A DNA stretch of 64,000 nt from Steinernema hermaphroditum (Eukaryota > Nematoda > Chromadorea > Rhabditida > Steinernematidae), in the NCBI GenBank assembly GCA_030435675.1, contig CM059625.1, forward strand, positions 6,944,001 to 7,008,000, given 5' to 3'. This document shows positions 25,195-36,938 of this stretch, in pieces (position 1 is the stretch's first letter; every line of letters begins with the position of its first letter). A program made the translations under genes and the position numbers. Below the pieces are notes generated by a model. That model was not told the DNA's origin, did no database searches, and saw nothing but the letters and a program-made list of their open reading frames with translations.

Positions 25195-27872
25195 GAAATA
25201 ACAAAAACTCGTGAACAAAACTAAGGAAAACCCAGCATGTCGCATATCAACTATTCGCTGGGCCACCAATGCGAACAAATCAACGACCCAGAAAAGCTAT
25301 TCCTCCCACAGAAACTCTTGCAAAATGGCCGGAAAGAACAGACAAATGCGAACCCCTCCGTCCCTCTCAGGAAGAGTCTCACATTAACCTTCTCGAATCT
25401 TCAGGCATTAATGGAAGAGTTACGATGGCTAGTCAGGACTGTCGTGTGAGGAGCCAGCCGCACTTTTGTCGCTTCAGACGAATGCTAAATCTTTTAGATT
25501 GATATGGTAAATGTGAGAAGCGAAAACAGGAAAAAACAGAAAGTGAACAAGAAATGAAAATTAGACATGTTTCTAGAGATTGCTGTCTCATGCATCTCCA
25601 CTCTAATTTGTGTGGTTTTAGTAGTGTTGGGTTGTTGAGAAATTGCTGAGACACTTGAGCACCAACCAGATTTTGTTAGCACGGTTTGAATAATTTGATC
25701 TGCGAGAATCCGATACGCGAATATGTCCGTCTGTGAGAGGGAGAGCAAGAAGGCAAAGCAGATAAAGAAGCGGTCTTATGTTTAATTTCAACAATTTAGT
25801 TATCGACCTCTCTATGAATATTCCTGAATATATGACCATGGCAGACTTTAATCGCTGCCAAGTTAGTATAATAAACAGATAAATTGCACACGGAACAGTT
25901 GGTTCCACTCATTTGTTCTCTGCGAGCCTGTGAACACACGAAAAACGCCGATAGAGCTGCCTTTTAAAATCTTCATCTCCACCTGATGTGTTTGTTCAAT
26001 AACAGTCAAATCTGTTTCCAAAAATTTATTAAGGACGCGTGGACGCTTGAGCAGAACATCGGACACAATTTGCAGTCGTTGAGGGAAATGAGGTCATACA
26101 ATAGGAAATCCTTAGTACATTCTAATGAAACTGCGAGAGGGAGGGATGGGGATGTGGATGCGGTGTATGAAAGACTAGACACGAGGGTAATGATAAAATT
26201 GCGGTTCAAGGGAAACGATGATACAAATGTGGGCTGTGAACCTTTTTGAGAAAGAATACACAGCTGGCAGTGTGGCTGAGTGACGGCGAATTATGTGGTT
26301 TGACATTGATACAAAACAGAGACAGACGAGTGTTACAGAACAGTGTTACAATAAGGGTGATGGAGGGCGTTATCACGCTGCCCGTCGAGTCTTGACAACT
26401 TTTCCGAGAAGGCGCGATAAAGAAGTGGATTGTCTATTTACAGTCACCGGGGGTTACGGAATCACCTTCCGGCATTTGCGATTTGAACGGCCGAATTGAG
26501 TGAGTATGAACATACGTTGCAAGAGAAAATCTATAACTGTAGTTCAGACTCGGAAGCAGTTGTCGGTACTTACAAAACCGCATGAGAGTGGGCACTCCTC
26601 AACGAAAGAAGCTGTTGTCCTCTGATCCACCGCAGCGCCCAAAGCTTGTCCAAGAACGACTGGATGACTGCGTAACGCAGTGCCGGGCCAGCACCCTTTG
26701 AAACAGCGTGAAGCTGTTACATTTCGCCCAAGAACGGTTGAGTCAACCTGAAACGTCGAAACCTCCAGCCCCTTATAGATTGGGAGACGAAATCGTGCAC
26801 GCGCAAAGTGAACTACAACGAAGTTCGGTGGAGGAGTACTGACTAATACAACGAGCACACTGAATTTCGGCGAGTCCGAATGAATGAATGAACGAAATGG
26901 GCGCTCGGACCAGCCGCGACGTCAGCGCTGGTCAGAGCGGGCGAGAGACGAGAATGTGGGAGAGCGCAGCAGAGTTGACGAGACACTCAGAGATGGTCGT
27001 TCCCACCGGTTGTCTTCAATGCACCGGATCCTTGCTTTGTTATCGGCGCTCTATTACAAGTCATAAGTGCTCCGCGCGACAGGCAATTGGAATAAAAATC
27101 GCGGCATTATTCGAAGGAAAATCGCTTTGCAGAGATGACACATATACTATATTCGTGGTGCAGGCGTCGAATTCCCGCGGTCTCCTGCAAGACGAGACTG
27201 ACTTTCAATTGGACAGCGATCCATGGATGATGGAAATGTTCTTGTCAAGTTAGAGATGAAGAGTTGAAGGGCATATACAATAGTTGTAGAGGAATGAACG
27301 GATTGAATTTTGCCGGAGGAGGGCTATAGCAGCAGTTGTGATATGAACAGAGAGACTTGAAAAGCTGTTTGTCAAAGTGGGGGCGGGGCTTTCTCGAGTT
27401 CGCACACGCTTCAGTGCAAACTGCTGGTGGTCGAATGGATGGATAGCTATCGGCCACTGGCTATACGGGCACGCGATCGAACTGCGTTGCTGGACGCGAG
27501 TGGACACACGCGGGCGCTGCAGCTGGTGCAACAGCAGCCAGAGGCCTTCGAAGTCCGAAGGGGTTTTGCACAATTCAAACACTGGCGATCGATCGCGTAA
27601 TGACCATTGCTCATCGCCATCAGTTGTCACAATCGTATTTCTGATACACATCCTGAGATCAGATTGTAAACCATGGAATTCGATCCATGGTTAACCCACG
27701 CCCCTTATCATAATTTTCTTCTAATTCTCAACACATTCATCGCATTCTCGACGATATATTCTCGACCACATTTACAACAACGCAAAGTTCAGAAATTTGA
27801 ATAGGCTGTTTCCTTTACAATAAATTATTTTACAATAAGGCACAGAACCCCTTAAAGTGAAAACTCTGAAAG
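25195..27872. other. About 2.7 kb without a convincing gene
   Basis: The stretch between CCT2 and the coiled-coil gene has many overlapping short frames, notably in GC-richer parts at 26.55-27.25 and 27.38-27.69 kb. None shows a family signature or a coherent splice pattern. A 24-base inverted repeat (AACCATGG...CCATGGTT) sits near 27672. It could be an old dispersed repeat, but I cannot show copies within this window. Confidence 0.4.
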
Positions 27873-30800
27873 TCACTTCTTGGCGCGTCGCCGAATCGGA
27901 TCGTCGCTCACGCTCACTTCGGAATAGTTTTGCACGGGCATGGGGACTGTTGCAACGATGGTATTGGTGACCACCGGCTTTGGAACGATCGTTGATTGAC
28001 ACAGCGACATGACCGGCTCATTCATCTCGTTTAAACCAAATTGCGAAGACGTAGAGTTGGACGCCTTTGAAGAAGTGGACAGTCGTCTTTTTTGTTGGAT
28101 GCTTCTTAGTCTCTTCTGTAGCTCCCCGACTTTACGGTTTGCCTCGTCTCGTTGCAGCTGCATTTCGGACAGCTTCTCCTGGAATGCGAGAAGATAAGCG
28201 GTTTTGCTGATAGTGAAGAAGTAATCGATTTATGCGGCAATTAAAATAAAGATTGAATACGGGTACGATTTCGCTGTGAGGTTACATAGGATGCCTCGAG
28301 ATATCATGCGATTCAATTGGATAAAACGGCGAAATTGTAAAATTAAGCAGAAATAACTAAAAGCATGTGTTCCTTTTATCTTTGTTTCCCTCACTTTAGA
28401 CACTGTGATTTCCTGCTTACAATACGTAGAATGAATAAGAACTCACCTCAGTGACTTTCGCGACAGCGCTTGAAGTTGCTGAGGTTGCGGCTTGCTTGAG
28501 CTCTTCTATGGCGAGGTCTTTTTGAGAGATCAACTCCTTTAGTTGCTGGATCACCTTCTCCCTCTTTTGGAGGTCGCACCTCAATGAGTGAACGATTTCA
28601 TCGAGACGTTGTTTTTCGCTGCAATAAAAGTGTTGAAGAGGGGAATCTAAACTCTGCAAGTCACCTCTTTTCAGTTTCTAGTTGACTGTCCTTCTCTTGG
28701 AAGATCTTCTTCAAGCCCTCGTGTGTTTTCTGCAGATCCTCGAGCTCTCTTGCATAGATGTCAGTGGAATCGGTCAATCTGCATTCACTGTCCTTAAGCA
28801 ATTCGTTCTGCTTTTTCAGCATCGCAATCTTTTTCTTGCATGTCAGAAGTGTTTGCTTCGTATTCTTTTCTTTAGTGCTATACATGCCCGAAAGAGTGTT
28901 CAGACTGTTCTGGAAGTGTAGAGCCATGGAAGTCACTTCACTTGCGGCGATCTTTCTCAGTGTTTCTATCTGCTTCTGGACGCTGCGAAGTTCGGCGTGT
29001 GCATCTTTGAGCTTGAAGTCAGAAGCGCCGTTGGCGTTGATGTCACCCCAGTCGTTCCATCCACCAGACTCTTCATCGGGGTTGGAGTGTCCGTTCTTCA
29101 ACAAGTTGATGCTCTCGTTCGCCGCCTTCAATTTTGACGTAATGTCGGCAATATTTTTATCCTTCCTGGCACACTGTGTGCATGGTTCGTTACAGAGCTG
29201 TCTCAGTCTGGTCACTTCGTGGTCAAGGAATTCAATAGCATCCTGTTTATCCTTCAAAGTGTCTGTAAGTCTTTGTATCGACAAGTCCTTTTCAGCACAG
29301 GTAGTGCATTCGCTCCACTCCCCCCAGCCTTCCTGGGAAGGACAGCTGTTGTTTGCCGATTCTTCTGAGTGTTGTTCCTCGCTAACTCGTTTTTGTTCAA
29401 AGCACTCCTTCATCGCCTTGAGCTCCTCGTTCTTTTGAGAGATCTGGCGGGTTAGGGAACCGATTTGTTCTTCGTTTTCGACACACATCAGACAAGCCTC
29501 TTGTAACTTCAGATCTTTCACCGCGATTTCCCGCCTGAATTCCTCGATTTCCTTCTTTCTTTCGCCCAGCTTTTCCTCAACTTCCTTCAACGCATGATCT
29601 TTTTCTGTGCACTTGTGGCACTCTTCGCTCCAGTCATCCCAGCCTTCTTGTGAACCCGTATTTGACGTTTCCCGCTCCTGTTCCATCTGATCGCACTTCA
29701 CTCGATACTCTTCACACCGTTTCGACAAATCGGCGATTTCTTCACTTTGCTGAGTGAGGATAAGTGTCAGTTCATTGACAGATTCCTCTTTCTCGACGCA
29801 ATTTTCGCACGGTTTGTCATCAACTGCAATTTGTCTTTCTTTCTGTTCCAAAGCTTCGGCCATTTGTTTCAAGGAAGCGTCCTTTTCTGCACATTTCTGG
29901 CATTCTGCCCAGTCATCCCAACCATTTTGGACAACACTCTGTTCGGCACTACGCTCTGCAAGCTGCTTTTCGTAATCCAGTTGTTGGGACTCCAGTCGTT
30001 TGGCCCAGTCCTCCTTCAGTTCAGCCATCTCTTCGTCTTTCTCGGTCATGGCGAGAGACATCTCGTTGAGTTCATCCTCTTTTTCGATGCAATGGGGACA
30101 CTTTCTGTCTTTCAAAAACGAGATCTCTTGGTCCTTTTCCTGAACGATCCCTTTCAGATTCCCGATCTCCTCGTCTCTCCCAGGACAGAAGTGACATTTC
30201 CCAGCTGTGGCAGCCGCTGGAGATGCTTCGATTCTGTTCTTCGATTCCTCAACATCCGACTGTTCCGAGTTCCAATCATCCCATCCTCCTCCATTCACTG
30301 TCTCCTGTTTGCTTTGCGTTAGTTCGTCTATCTGATCCTTCAAGGAGCGAATCTCCAGCTCTGCGATCTGCTCACGGTTCTCGGCTTCATAACACTTGTC
30401 CTCGAGCTCCTTGTTCAAATGCTCAGTCAGCTCCAAACGATCTTCAAGGCTTCTTATGGTGTTTTTGAGGAGAACGATCTTTTCCTCGGCTAGCTGTTGA
30501 CCGTCGATCATGAAGCGGTCGTTTGCTTCCAGAGCCTCGTCGAGCTTCTCCTGCAGCTGTTCTACTTTATTCTGAAGACCGACGTTTGCGTGAGCGAGTT
30601 CGCTGTTGGCTCGGAACAGAGCATCGTTGTCTGCCTGTTTTGTCGTCAGTTTCGCTGCTAAAATGGCGATTTGAAGTGAAGTTGAAGATGGCATGGCGCG
30701 CATTGCTGCAATGTTAGTGCGCATAAATTTGGGGCATGGTTCAGTGGACGGAGTGCATCACGTCTAACCGAAAAGTGCATGCATACGAATAGAAAGCGAC

Positions 30801-33800
30801 AAATGTGGCTGAACAGAAAGAAACGTACCTGACTCGTCAAGAGCCCTTTGTAGAAGAAGTCTTGCAGAAGAGTGCATCTGTTCGAAGACGGTCATCAGTT
30901 GACCGAGTTCTTCTCTCACAGCATGCAGATCGCTCCCGCGAACTTTTGCCAATTCTTCTCCAACAGCCACGAGAAGATCCTTGTAGGGCTGCACAGACAT
31001 GAGCTATTCACGAATTTCTCTTTCAAACCTCACCTTTTTGTCGTCGCCGGTGGTTGTGCTCTCCATGGGGTCCGTGCCTTGCTCACGCGATTTCTTTGAC
31101 ACGATGGAGTTGTATGCTTCTTGGAGATCGTGCAAGGCTTTCTCTGTTTCGAGAGCGCCGTCGACCTTGGCGAGCAACTCTTCCCGTTCAGCGAAGCACT
31201 GTAAATGGAGGTGAATTACTTGAAAAGTCTTGAAGAACTGACCGCTTTCAGCTTATTGTTAAGGGCCCAGATTTCTCCCTTCAAAGCGTCAACTGCATTC
31301 TCCAATTCCTGGTTCAAAAACATCATTTGATTGACGTCGGATGTGAGATCCTCGTGCATACGATTGGTCTCCGAGACGCAATCTCTCAGAAGTTGATTTT
31401 CGAGCAGGAGGCAACCACTGGGCGTTTTTGTCAGTTCACCGTTTTTGCCTTGGAACAGTTCAGTGGCTAAATGAACGCATCCAATAGGAGGTTTTAAAAT
31501 AAGCGACGCACTGTCCACTTTCTTCTCCTCGCTCTCCTCAGAGGACGAAGCGCGCACGGCTTGCGTAGGTCGCGTCAATATCTCCTCGTTCTCTTCGCGT
31601 AGCCTCACAACCTCCGTCATCAGGGTTTGAATATCGCTCTGGAGCTCTTCCACGTGCGCTTTCGCCGCGTCAGCCTCGCTTAATTTTAGGTTGAGTTCTG
31701 CTATGTAATCTATAATTAGAGCGGCTAGGCAATGAGCAGCTATCGTGGGACATACTCTGGAGAGACGAGATCCTCGCTGAATCGCTCTTGTGTTCGTCCT
31801 CAAGGGCTGCATATTCGCTTCTCGCAACGTTGAGCTCGTTCTCGACTTCGGACTTTCCGGTGCGCAACATCCCGTTCAGCATCCGTTGTTTCTCCACTTC
31901 GTTGTTCACAGCGACCAGCTCCTTCCGGAGAGCTTCTAGCGTCTCCTCGTCCATCGTTCTCTCCTCCAGCAGGGAGGCGTTCTCTTTCAGTAGCGCTTCC
32001 AGGTGGTTCTGTAGATATGTCACATTTTGTGCACTTTCTGCTGACTGACTGTCGGCTAGTTCCCTTCTTAAGTTCTCGAGAGCTTCCTCGTCAGATCGTT
32101 TTTCTTCTTTCAGATCTTCGTTCTCCTGCTCAAGGTTCACAACGTCGTCTTTCAGAATGGTGATGTACTGCGCGTTTTCTACAAGTTTCCTTTCCATGGT
32201 CTCAATTTGTTCTGTGACGGTTTTTTCGTAGGCACTTCTTTCAGCCTTCAACTCAGCAACTTCATCCTTTAAAAGCGCCAGATTGTCATGGAGCCCCGAC
32301 AGCTGCTCTACATTCTGGTCGTCTGCATGGTTCTGCAAGCCTTCGACAACGACGTTCTCCTCTGTTCTCGCGGTCCTTAATTCGACGTTTTGTTCTTGGA
32401 GTTCTTCTACGTTCGTCTCAAGTTCCTTGATTTTGGCGCTTTGAGTAAGGAATGCGGAATGTTCTCTATCGGCCAATGATTGTAGCCGGTCCAACGCATC
32501 CTTCAACGAACGGTTGTCCTCTGTGAGTGAAGACAGTGTGTCTTGAAGTTGCTGAATTTGTTGATCCTTCTCGGACAAGATGCCTCTTAATTCCTCAGAT
32601 TGCGATTGAAGATTTTGCTCTTTCAGAACTGCGTTTTCGTTCAGAACAAAGAGGATTCTACTTTTGAGTTTTCCAATATTCTGGCTACTGTCGGCCAATT
32701 TCTGCTCAAGTGCTTCCACTCTTTCAACGACAGAATCAACGCTCAGATGTTGTTCCCCGAACGACGAGACCAATGCATGGAGCTAGAGTGTACCGTATGA
32801 AGGGAGGAACGCTTCAAAAGAGTTACCTTTTCAAGCATGGGAATGCTTTGATGTGTACAGTCGGTGGTGGGCTTTTCTGTTTGTAGCTCGATGTTCTAAA
32901 TAAATACGATGGTTCTGTGCGAAAAAAAGAGTATGCACCTGCACTTCCACAGGTTCCTCGACCGAAACGGCATTTCGCAATTCGTTGAGTTTCGTAGATA
33001 GACTAGCGTTCTCCTCTTTCACACGCGAAAGCTCTGATTGCAAATCAAAGTTGTCACATCTGACAAAGTGGAGCTGCTCGCTGGTCTCTTGAAGTTGTTT
33101 CCTTATGCTTTCCACTTCCTCTGCCGTGATTCTCGGTGCCTCGTCTGCACTTTCAAGCCCTGCTCGCTCCTCACTTTGGAGAGGTTGATTAAGTTCAGGT
33201 CTCACTACGAATTCGGCTTCGCGAAGCTTTTCTCGTAGCATGTCATTCTCCGTCTGAAGGGTCTTGACCTTCTTATTGAGCGCCTTTGTGCGCAATCGTT
33301 CATCTAAATAAAAAAGCAACGTTTAAAGTGTCGTCGTAAATGAATTTCGTTTGTTGGACGGAACACGTGCGATGTACGGTCCGAACCTCTAAGGTGTTGT
33401 GAAAGCGACGCGTGTGGAACGTGAAAACAGTTTTGTGTTGACTCATGCAAAAATAATACGGTGAAGAACGAGCGACGATCACTCATCGGTTACAGAGGGG
33501 CTGTCGCGCATTCCGACCTTTCCGTTTCGCATTGAATTATTTACGTGCTTCCTGAGATGTCGCCGATCGAATCGATGACACTCTTCTTGACATACCGCCG
33601 AACGGATTTGTGACTTTCGCATGCTTCCGTTCCGCGATGAATCTCTCGCGCATGGTGTTCGCTCGCAGAACTCAATCGATACTCTGCTGCCTGCACAGCA
33701 CTTGTTCACTTACGGCACGCTCTGTATTTCATTTTATTTCGTTTTGCGTCACTTTCAGAACAACAGTGCGCCGATGACACCATGGATGTGTGTCCATTAT

Positions 33801-36024
33801 GCCAATCGAAATCAGTGAAAAAAGTATTCACATGGACTGGTATTCTTTACGGAGTACTATGCTTCCCCTGTGGCTTGTACTGTTGTCTCTACTCGAAACG
33901 ACCACCTGTTTGCACACTTTGCAACTGCGAGGTGAGACAATGTCACTTCCTATAACTAGCCGTTCACTCTTGCAGCTGATAACGTCTGACGGAAGCGCCC
34001 CCGTATTGCCTTATCGCTTTCAGGAGCACGTGCACCCTCAGTACCAATCGACATCCCCCTCGAATCTTTCTCCGTGCGAACTCGAACAACCCTTCCCACA
34101 GAAATGAACCCCGTCCCTAAGTATTTGTAAAGAAACGAACATATAAAGTCATCACTTACCATTATTGCGTTTGTCCATTTGGTCCTTCTCTTTTTCTAAT
34201 GCACGCAGCTTCGTTTCAAAGGCTTTAGACTTGATGATCTGGTAGTTTTCCTTCTTAGATGCACCTAGACTCTCGCGAAGTATACCGATATGCTCTTCGT
34301 AGATCGTAATGTCAGATTCCAGTACCCCTATCAGTTCATCCTGTGCGAACAGGGCTTCTAGAAAGCGATGATATTACATGCGTCTCAAACATTACTACCC
34401 TTCAGCCTTTCGACGTCGTCGAGAATCATCTGCTTTTGCTCTAACAGTTGATTCGCGGTGAACTGAGCTTCTTGCACATCATCTGCCAGTCTTTCCGAAA
34501 ACTGGGCCTCCTGTGCGAGACGATGGTTCAGCTCAAAGACAATTTCTTCGTTGTCGCGGCACTTCTCGTGCAGATCATGCAGTCTCATCTTGCAGGTGTC
34601 CACTTCGTCCTGCAGACGTGCTTTCTCCAGAAGAGCCCATTCACGATCATCCGTTAGCTGTTCGATTCGCACTTGCAACCGTTCGCTCTACACATTTTTT
34701 AAAAATGAAATGTTTGGTTGTAGTACCTCATCCACGTGCTCTTGCTGCATGGTCGCGATGCGTTCCTCCAGATCTTTGATTCTTCCTTGAGCAGCAGCAC
34801 GCGCCTTTAGCACTTGGTTTCTTCCTTCGTGCTTTGCCGAATGAATGTCGCTCTCTAACTGAATTTCAACGTTCCTATCATGTGAACACACAACAGTTTA
34901 CCTTCGAGATCTGAGTCTTGTATTTTTCAAATTCGATGTTCTCCATATCGGAAATGACCCTTCGCAGCTGGTCGTTTTCTGCTGTGAGATCTGCTACGAT
35001 CTGCATAGCATTGGGAGTGTTGTCGCTGTGAAGGTTGAAGGTAGACGAAGCCGCCGAGGGTGGCAGATCAAACGTGACCTTCTTGCGGCTCTTCTTGCTA
35101 CGGTAGCTCTTAGAGGTTCCCGGTTCTTCCTCAGTCTCCTCGACTCCGTTTTGTTCCGTTGTAAACGAGGAAAGGTCTTCGCTTGGATCGAGCGGTGGAG
35201 GAGAGGTGCGCACTGAATTGTCGTTAACGAAGGATTTCCTCTCGGTCCCTATACCTCCAAATTTGATCTGCGCCACTGCGCGTCCTGGTGAAGTGGCACG
35301 AGTTGGTTTCTGAGCTCGAGGGAGAAGGGACGTATCGGTCTCTGTCGCCGCATCGCACATTTTTCGCGACTCGAATGCCTAGATACTAACAGTAGACAAA
35401 GGTGAAGAACGGTTATAACTGACAATGATCTTTTGTTGGACGATTTGCATGGCCTGGCTCTTTGCCTGGGCCACCTGGCCTTGTTCGTGGCACATCTCTT
35501 GCAAGTCGAGGATTTGTCTTTCCTTATCCAAGATCGTGTTATTCAACTCTAGTATTCTGTTGTCCTTATACACAATTTGAGAGAGAACGCGGTCCAAGTC
35601 TCCTGATGATTTGCCAGAGTGTTGCGCAAGCTGTTTCTCAAGCTCCTATAGCATAACAATGGATCTCACGTGGTCTCCCGTGTGAAATACCTTAATCTTC
35701 GTCGATAACTCATTTTCCTTTTGAGTCGCATTACTTTTATCCGCGTCAATGACGGCGTTCAGTTTCTCAATTTCAAGAGAGTAGTCCCTCACTTTGTTCA
35801 AAAGACTTTCTCGTTCTGCCTAGAAGTTTATCTGAACTGTGAGGTGAACGCAATCACGAATTTACCTGCAGATGAGAAACAGATGGTGCAGCGCTGAGAA
35901 GCGTCTGTAACTTCTGAATAACATGCTGTTTTTCAGCTGAAGCGCGTATGGGACCCACCTGAATTTCCTCATCTTTCGACTGGAGAACCTCCTGCAGATG
36001 TTGGCACGTCGAGCATGCTGACAT
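27873..36024 (-). CDS. Giant coiled-coil protein with GWxxW and CxxC repeats (golgin-like)
   Basis: Roughly 2,100 residues, almost entirely heptad coiled coil. Start ATG 36024 gives MSACSTCQHLQEVLQSKDEE; exons run leftward through short introns to the stop at 27873 (tail DPIRRRAKK). An N-terminal disordered, phospho-site-rich part (about 34.9-35.4 kb) has SRKKVTFDLPPS. The striking part is about 29.0-30.3 kb: five tryptophan motifs (GWDDW three times, GWGEW, GWNDW) alternate with eight CxxC pairs (CHFC, CPHC, CQKC, CENC, CHKC, CLMC, CTTC, CTQC) at 90-120-residue intervals. Acidic WxxW/WxW motifs are known ligands of the COPI delta-COP subunit (Dsl1, Scyl1, ArfGAP1), so a Golgi tether is a reasonable guess. 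No GRIP domain or transmembrane anchor is evident. No family could be named. One intron is unusually large and hosts another gene. Confidence 0.8.
29043..30290 (-). repeat. Coding repeat: five GWxxW plus paired CxxC modules
   Basis: Within the coiled-coil gene, GWxxW codons lie near 30272-30289, 29908-29924, 29630-29646, 29312-29328 and 29043-29060, with one CxxC soon after each of the first four and a second about 40-60 residues later. The regular spacing points to internal duplication of a unit of about 90-120 residues. Each tryptophan motif breaks the coiled coil. Confidence 0.75.
33304..34159 (-). other. Enlarged host intron carrying a nested gene
   Basis: The coiled-coil gene has a donor (ATG followed by GTAAGTGATG) at 34159 and an acceptor (TTTAG before ATGAACG) at 33304, giving an 856-base intron. 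Its other introns are mostly about 45-60 bases. The extra length is accounted for by the plus-strand BRI3-like gene. Confidence 0.7.
33782..34107 (+). CDS. BRI3/I3-like small membrane protein, nested antisense in an intron
   Basis: ATG 33782 lies 23 bases behind a TTTCAG acceptor (33753-33758), probably trans-spliced. The first exon gives MDVCPLCQSKSVKKVFTWTG, then a hydrophobic segment with FPCGLYCC, then CTLC. This is the plan of BRI3: CPxC, a membrane segment with P-x-G-x-x-CC, then CxxC. BRI3 is an endolysosomal protein. A 44-base GT-AG intron after CNCE keeps the frame open to the TGA at 34105; the total is 93 residues. Reading through the intron would instead stop after a few residues, and a second acceptor 48 bases further on would also stay in frame, so the C-terminus may vary. 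The proline-rich N-terminal region of vertebrate BRI3 is missing. Confidence 0.65.
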
Positions 36025-36365
36025 TCCGGGAGAAAAAGATCGCTAGCTATAGTCGCTCCAAGAGTAACAGAATTTCCTTTAAGTCTAGCTAGCTGACTCT
36101 GAATCTCTAAATCAGCTGATGTCTTTACAAGTCAACTTTTCATAAATGAAAGTAAAAAACGGGATTTTCTCTTGTAAAAAAAAGTTTGTAATCGATTTAA
36201 TCGCGAATTAAACGAATTCACGTTCACGTCCACCACTGGAACACGCGGTCGTTTTCCGTCGCCGTCGACTTCGCCACATACTCCACGTTAGAGCGGACAC
36301 ACACTGTGACGACCACTGTGGGAAATTTCTACCGCTCGATCGATGCTGGTTTCTCCGATGTGTTT

Positions 36366-36602
36366 ATGTTCACACCGCTGGAGCATTCTATCACCTCCAG
36401 CGGAGCACACGTTAAAGAAAACGAGACGATAAGAAAAACGGCCGAAAAACATTTCAGAAACTACAAGTTTTTGTCTTTGTTAACTGCCTTTTTACTAAAT
36501 GTAGAGAAGAAAGAATTGACCCCTGGTTACTGTGATGAGATCATGCGCTGCTTTCGGAAAACCACTGGAAACAACTCTACAAAGAGTATGATAAGCATCT
36601 GA
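36366..36602 (+). CDS. Possible small protein of unknown function
   Basis: An ATG-initiated frame of 78 residues (starting MFTPLEHSITSSGAHV) lies divergently to the coiled-coil gene. Its composition is protein-like, with charged and hydrophobic residues intermixed and two cysteines, but there is no recognisable domain, signal peptide or splice evidence. It may be a chance frame in the upstream region. Confidence 0.25.
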   Translation: MFTPLEHSITSSGAHVKENETIRKTAEKHFRNYKFLSLLTAFLLNVEKKELTPGYCDEIMRCFRKTTGNNSTKSMISI

Positions 36603-36938
36603 ACACAACATGCGCCGGCTTTTCCACAAGCCGTTAAAGCTGATTGAGCGTTTCAGGCCTTATCGTCCATTGGGGTCGCAATCGCAACAAACACCTCTCT
36701 CTTCTTCTGGAGTCTCTTCGATTTTGTTCAACACAATACAAATGATGTATTTTATTTAGAAAAACAGATGTATCAACGTCGAGGTTTTTCTTTCTTGCGC
36801 ATGACGTCATTATAGTTACCGTAGTCCAATACTCGGCTTGATTGACATATCACCTCGAGTAGCCGTTTTCCAAAGCGCTTTGTTTTATGGCTTTTTGCTT
36901 TTTATTATATTAATTTAGTAAAACAATTAGCGGTGACA
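36603..36938. other. Short intergenic stretch
   Basis: Sequence between the possible small frame and the 3' end of the innexin gene; it ends in an AT-rich run. Nothing recognisable. Confidence 0.4.

Noticed and set aside
26544..27694. Several GC-rich frames of 60-130 codons on both strands
   Set aside because: They overlap each other in different frames, lack family motifs and splice logic, and some depend on non-ATG starts.
28758..29438. 226-codon plus-strand frame, and a second of 191 codons at 29747-30322
   Set aside because: Both are antisense to the coiled-coil exons; Glu/Lys/Gln-rich coding on one strand gives Leu/Phe/Ser-rich frames on the other.
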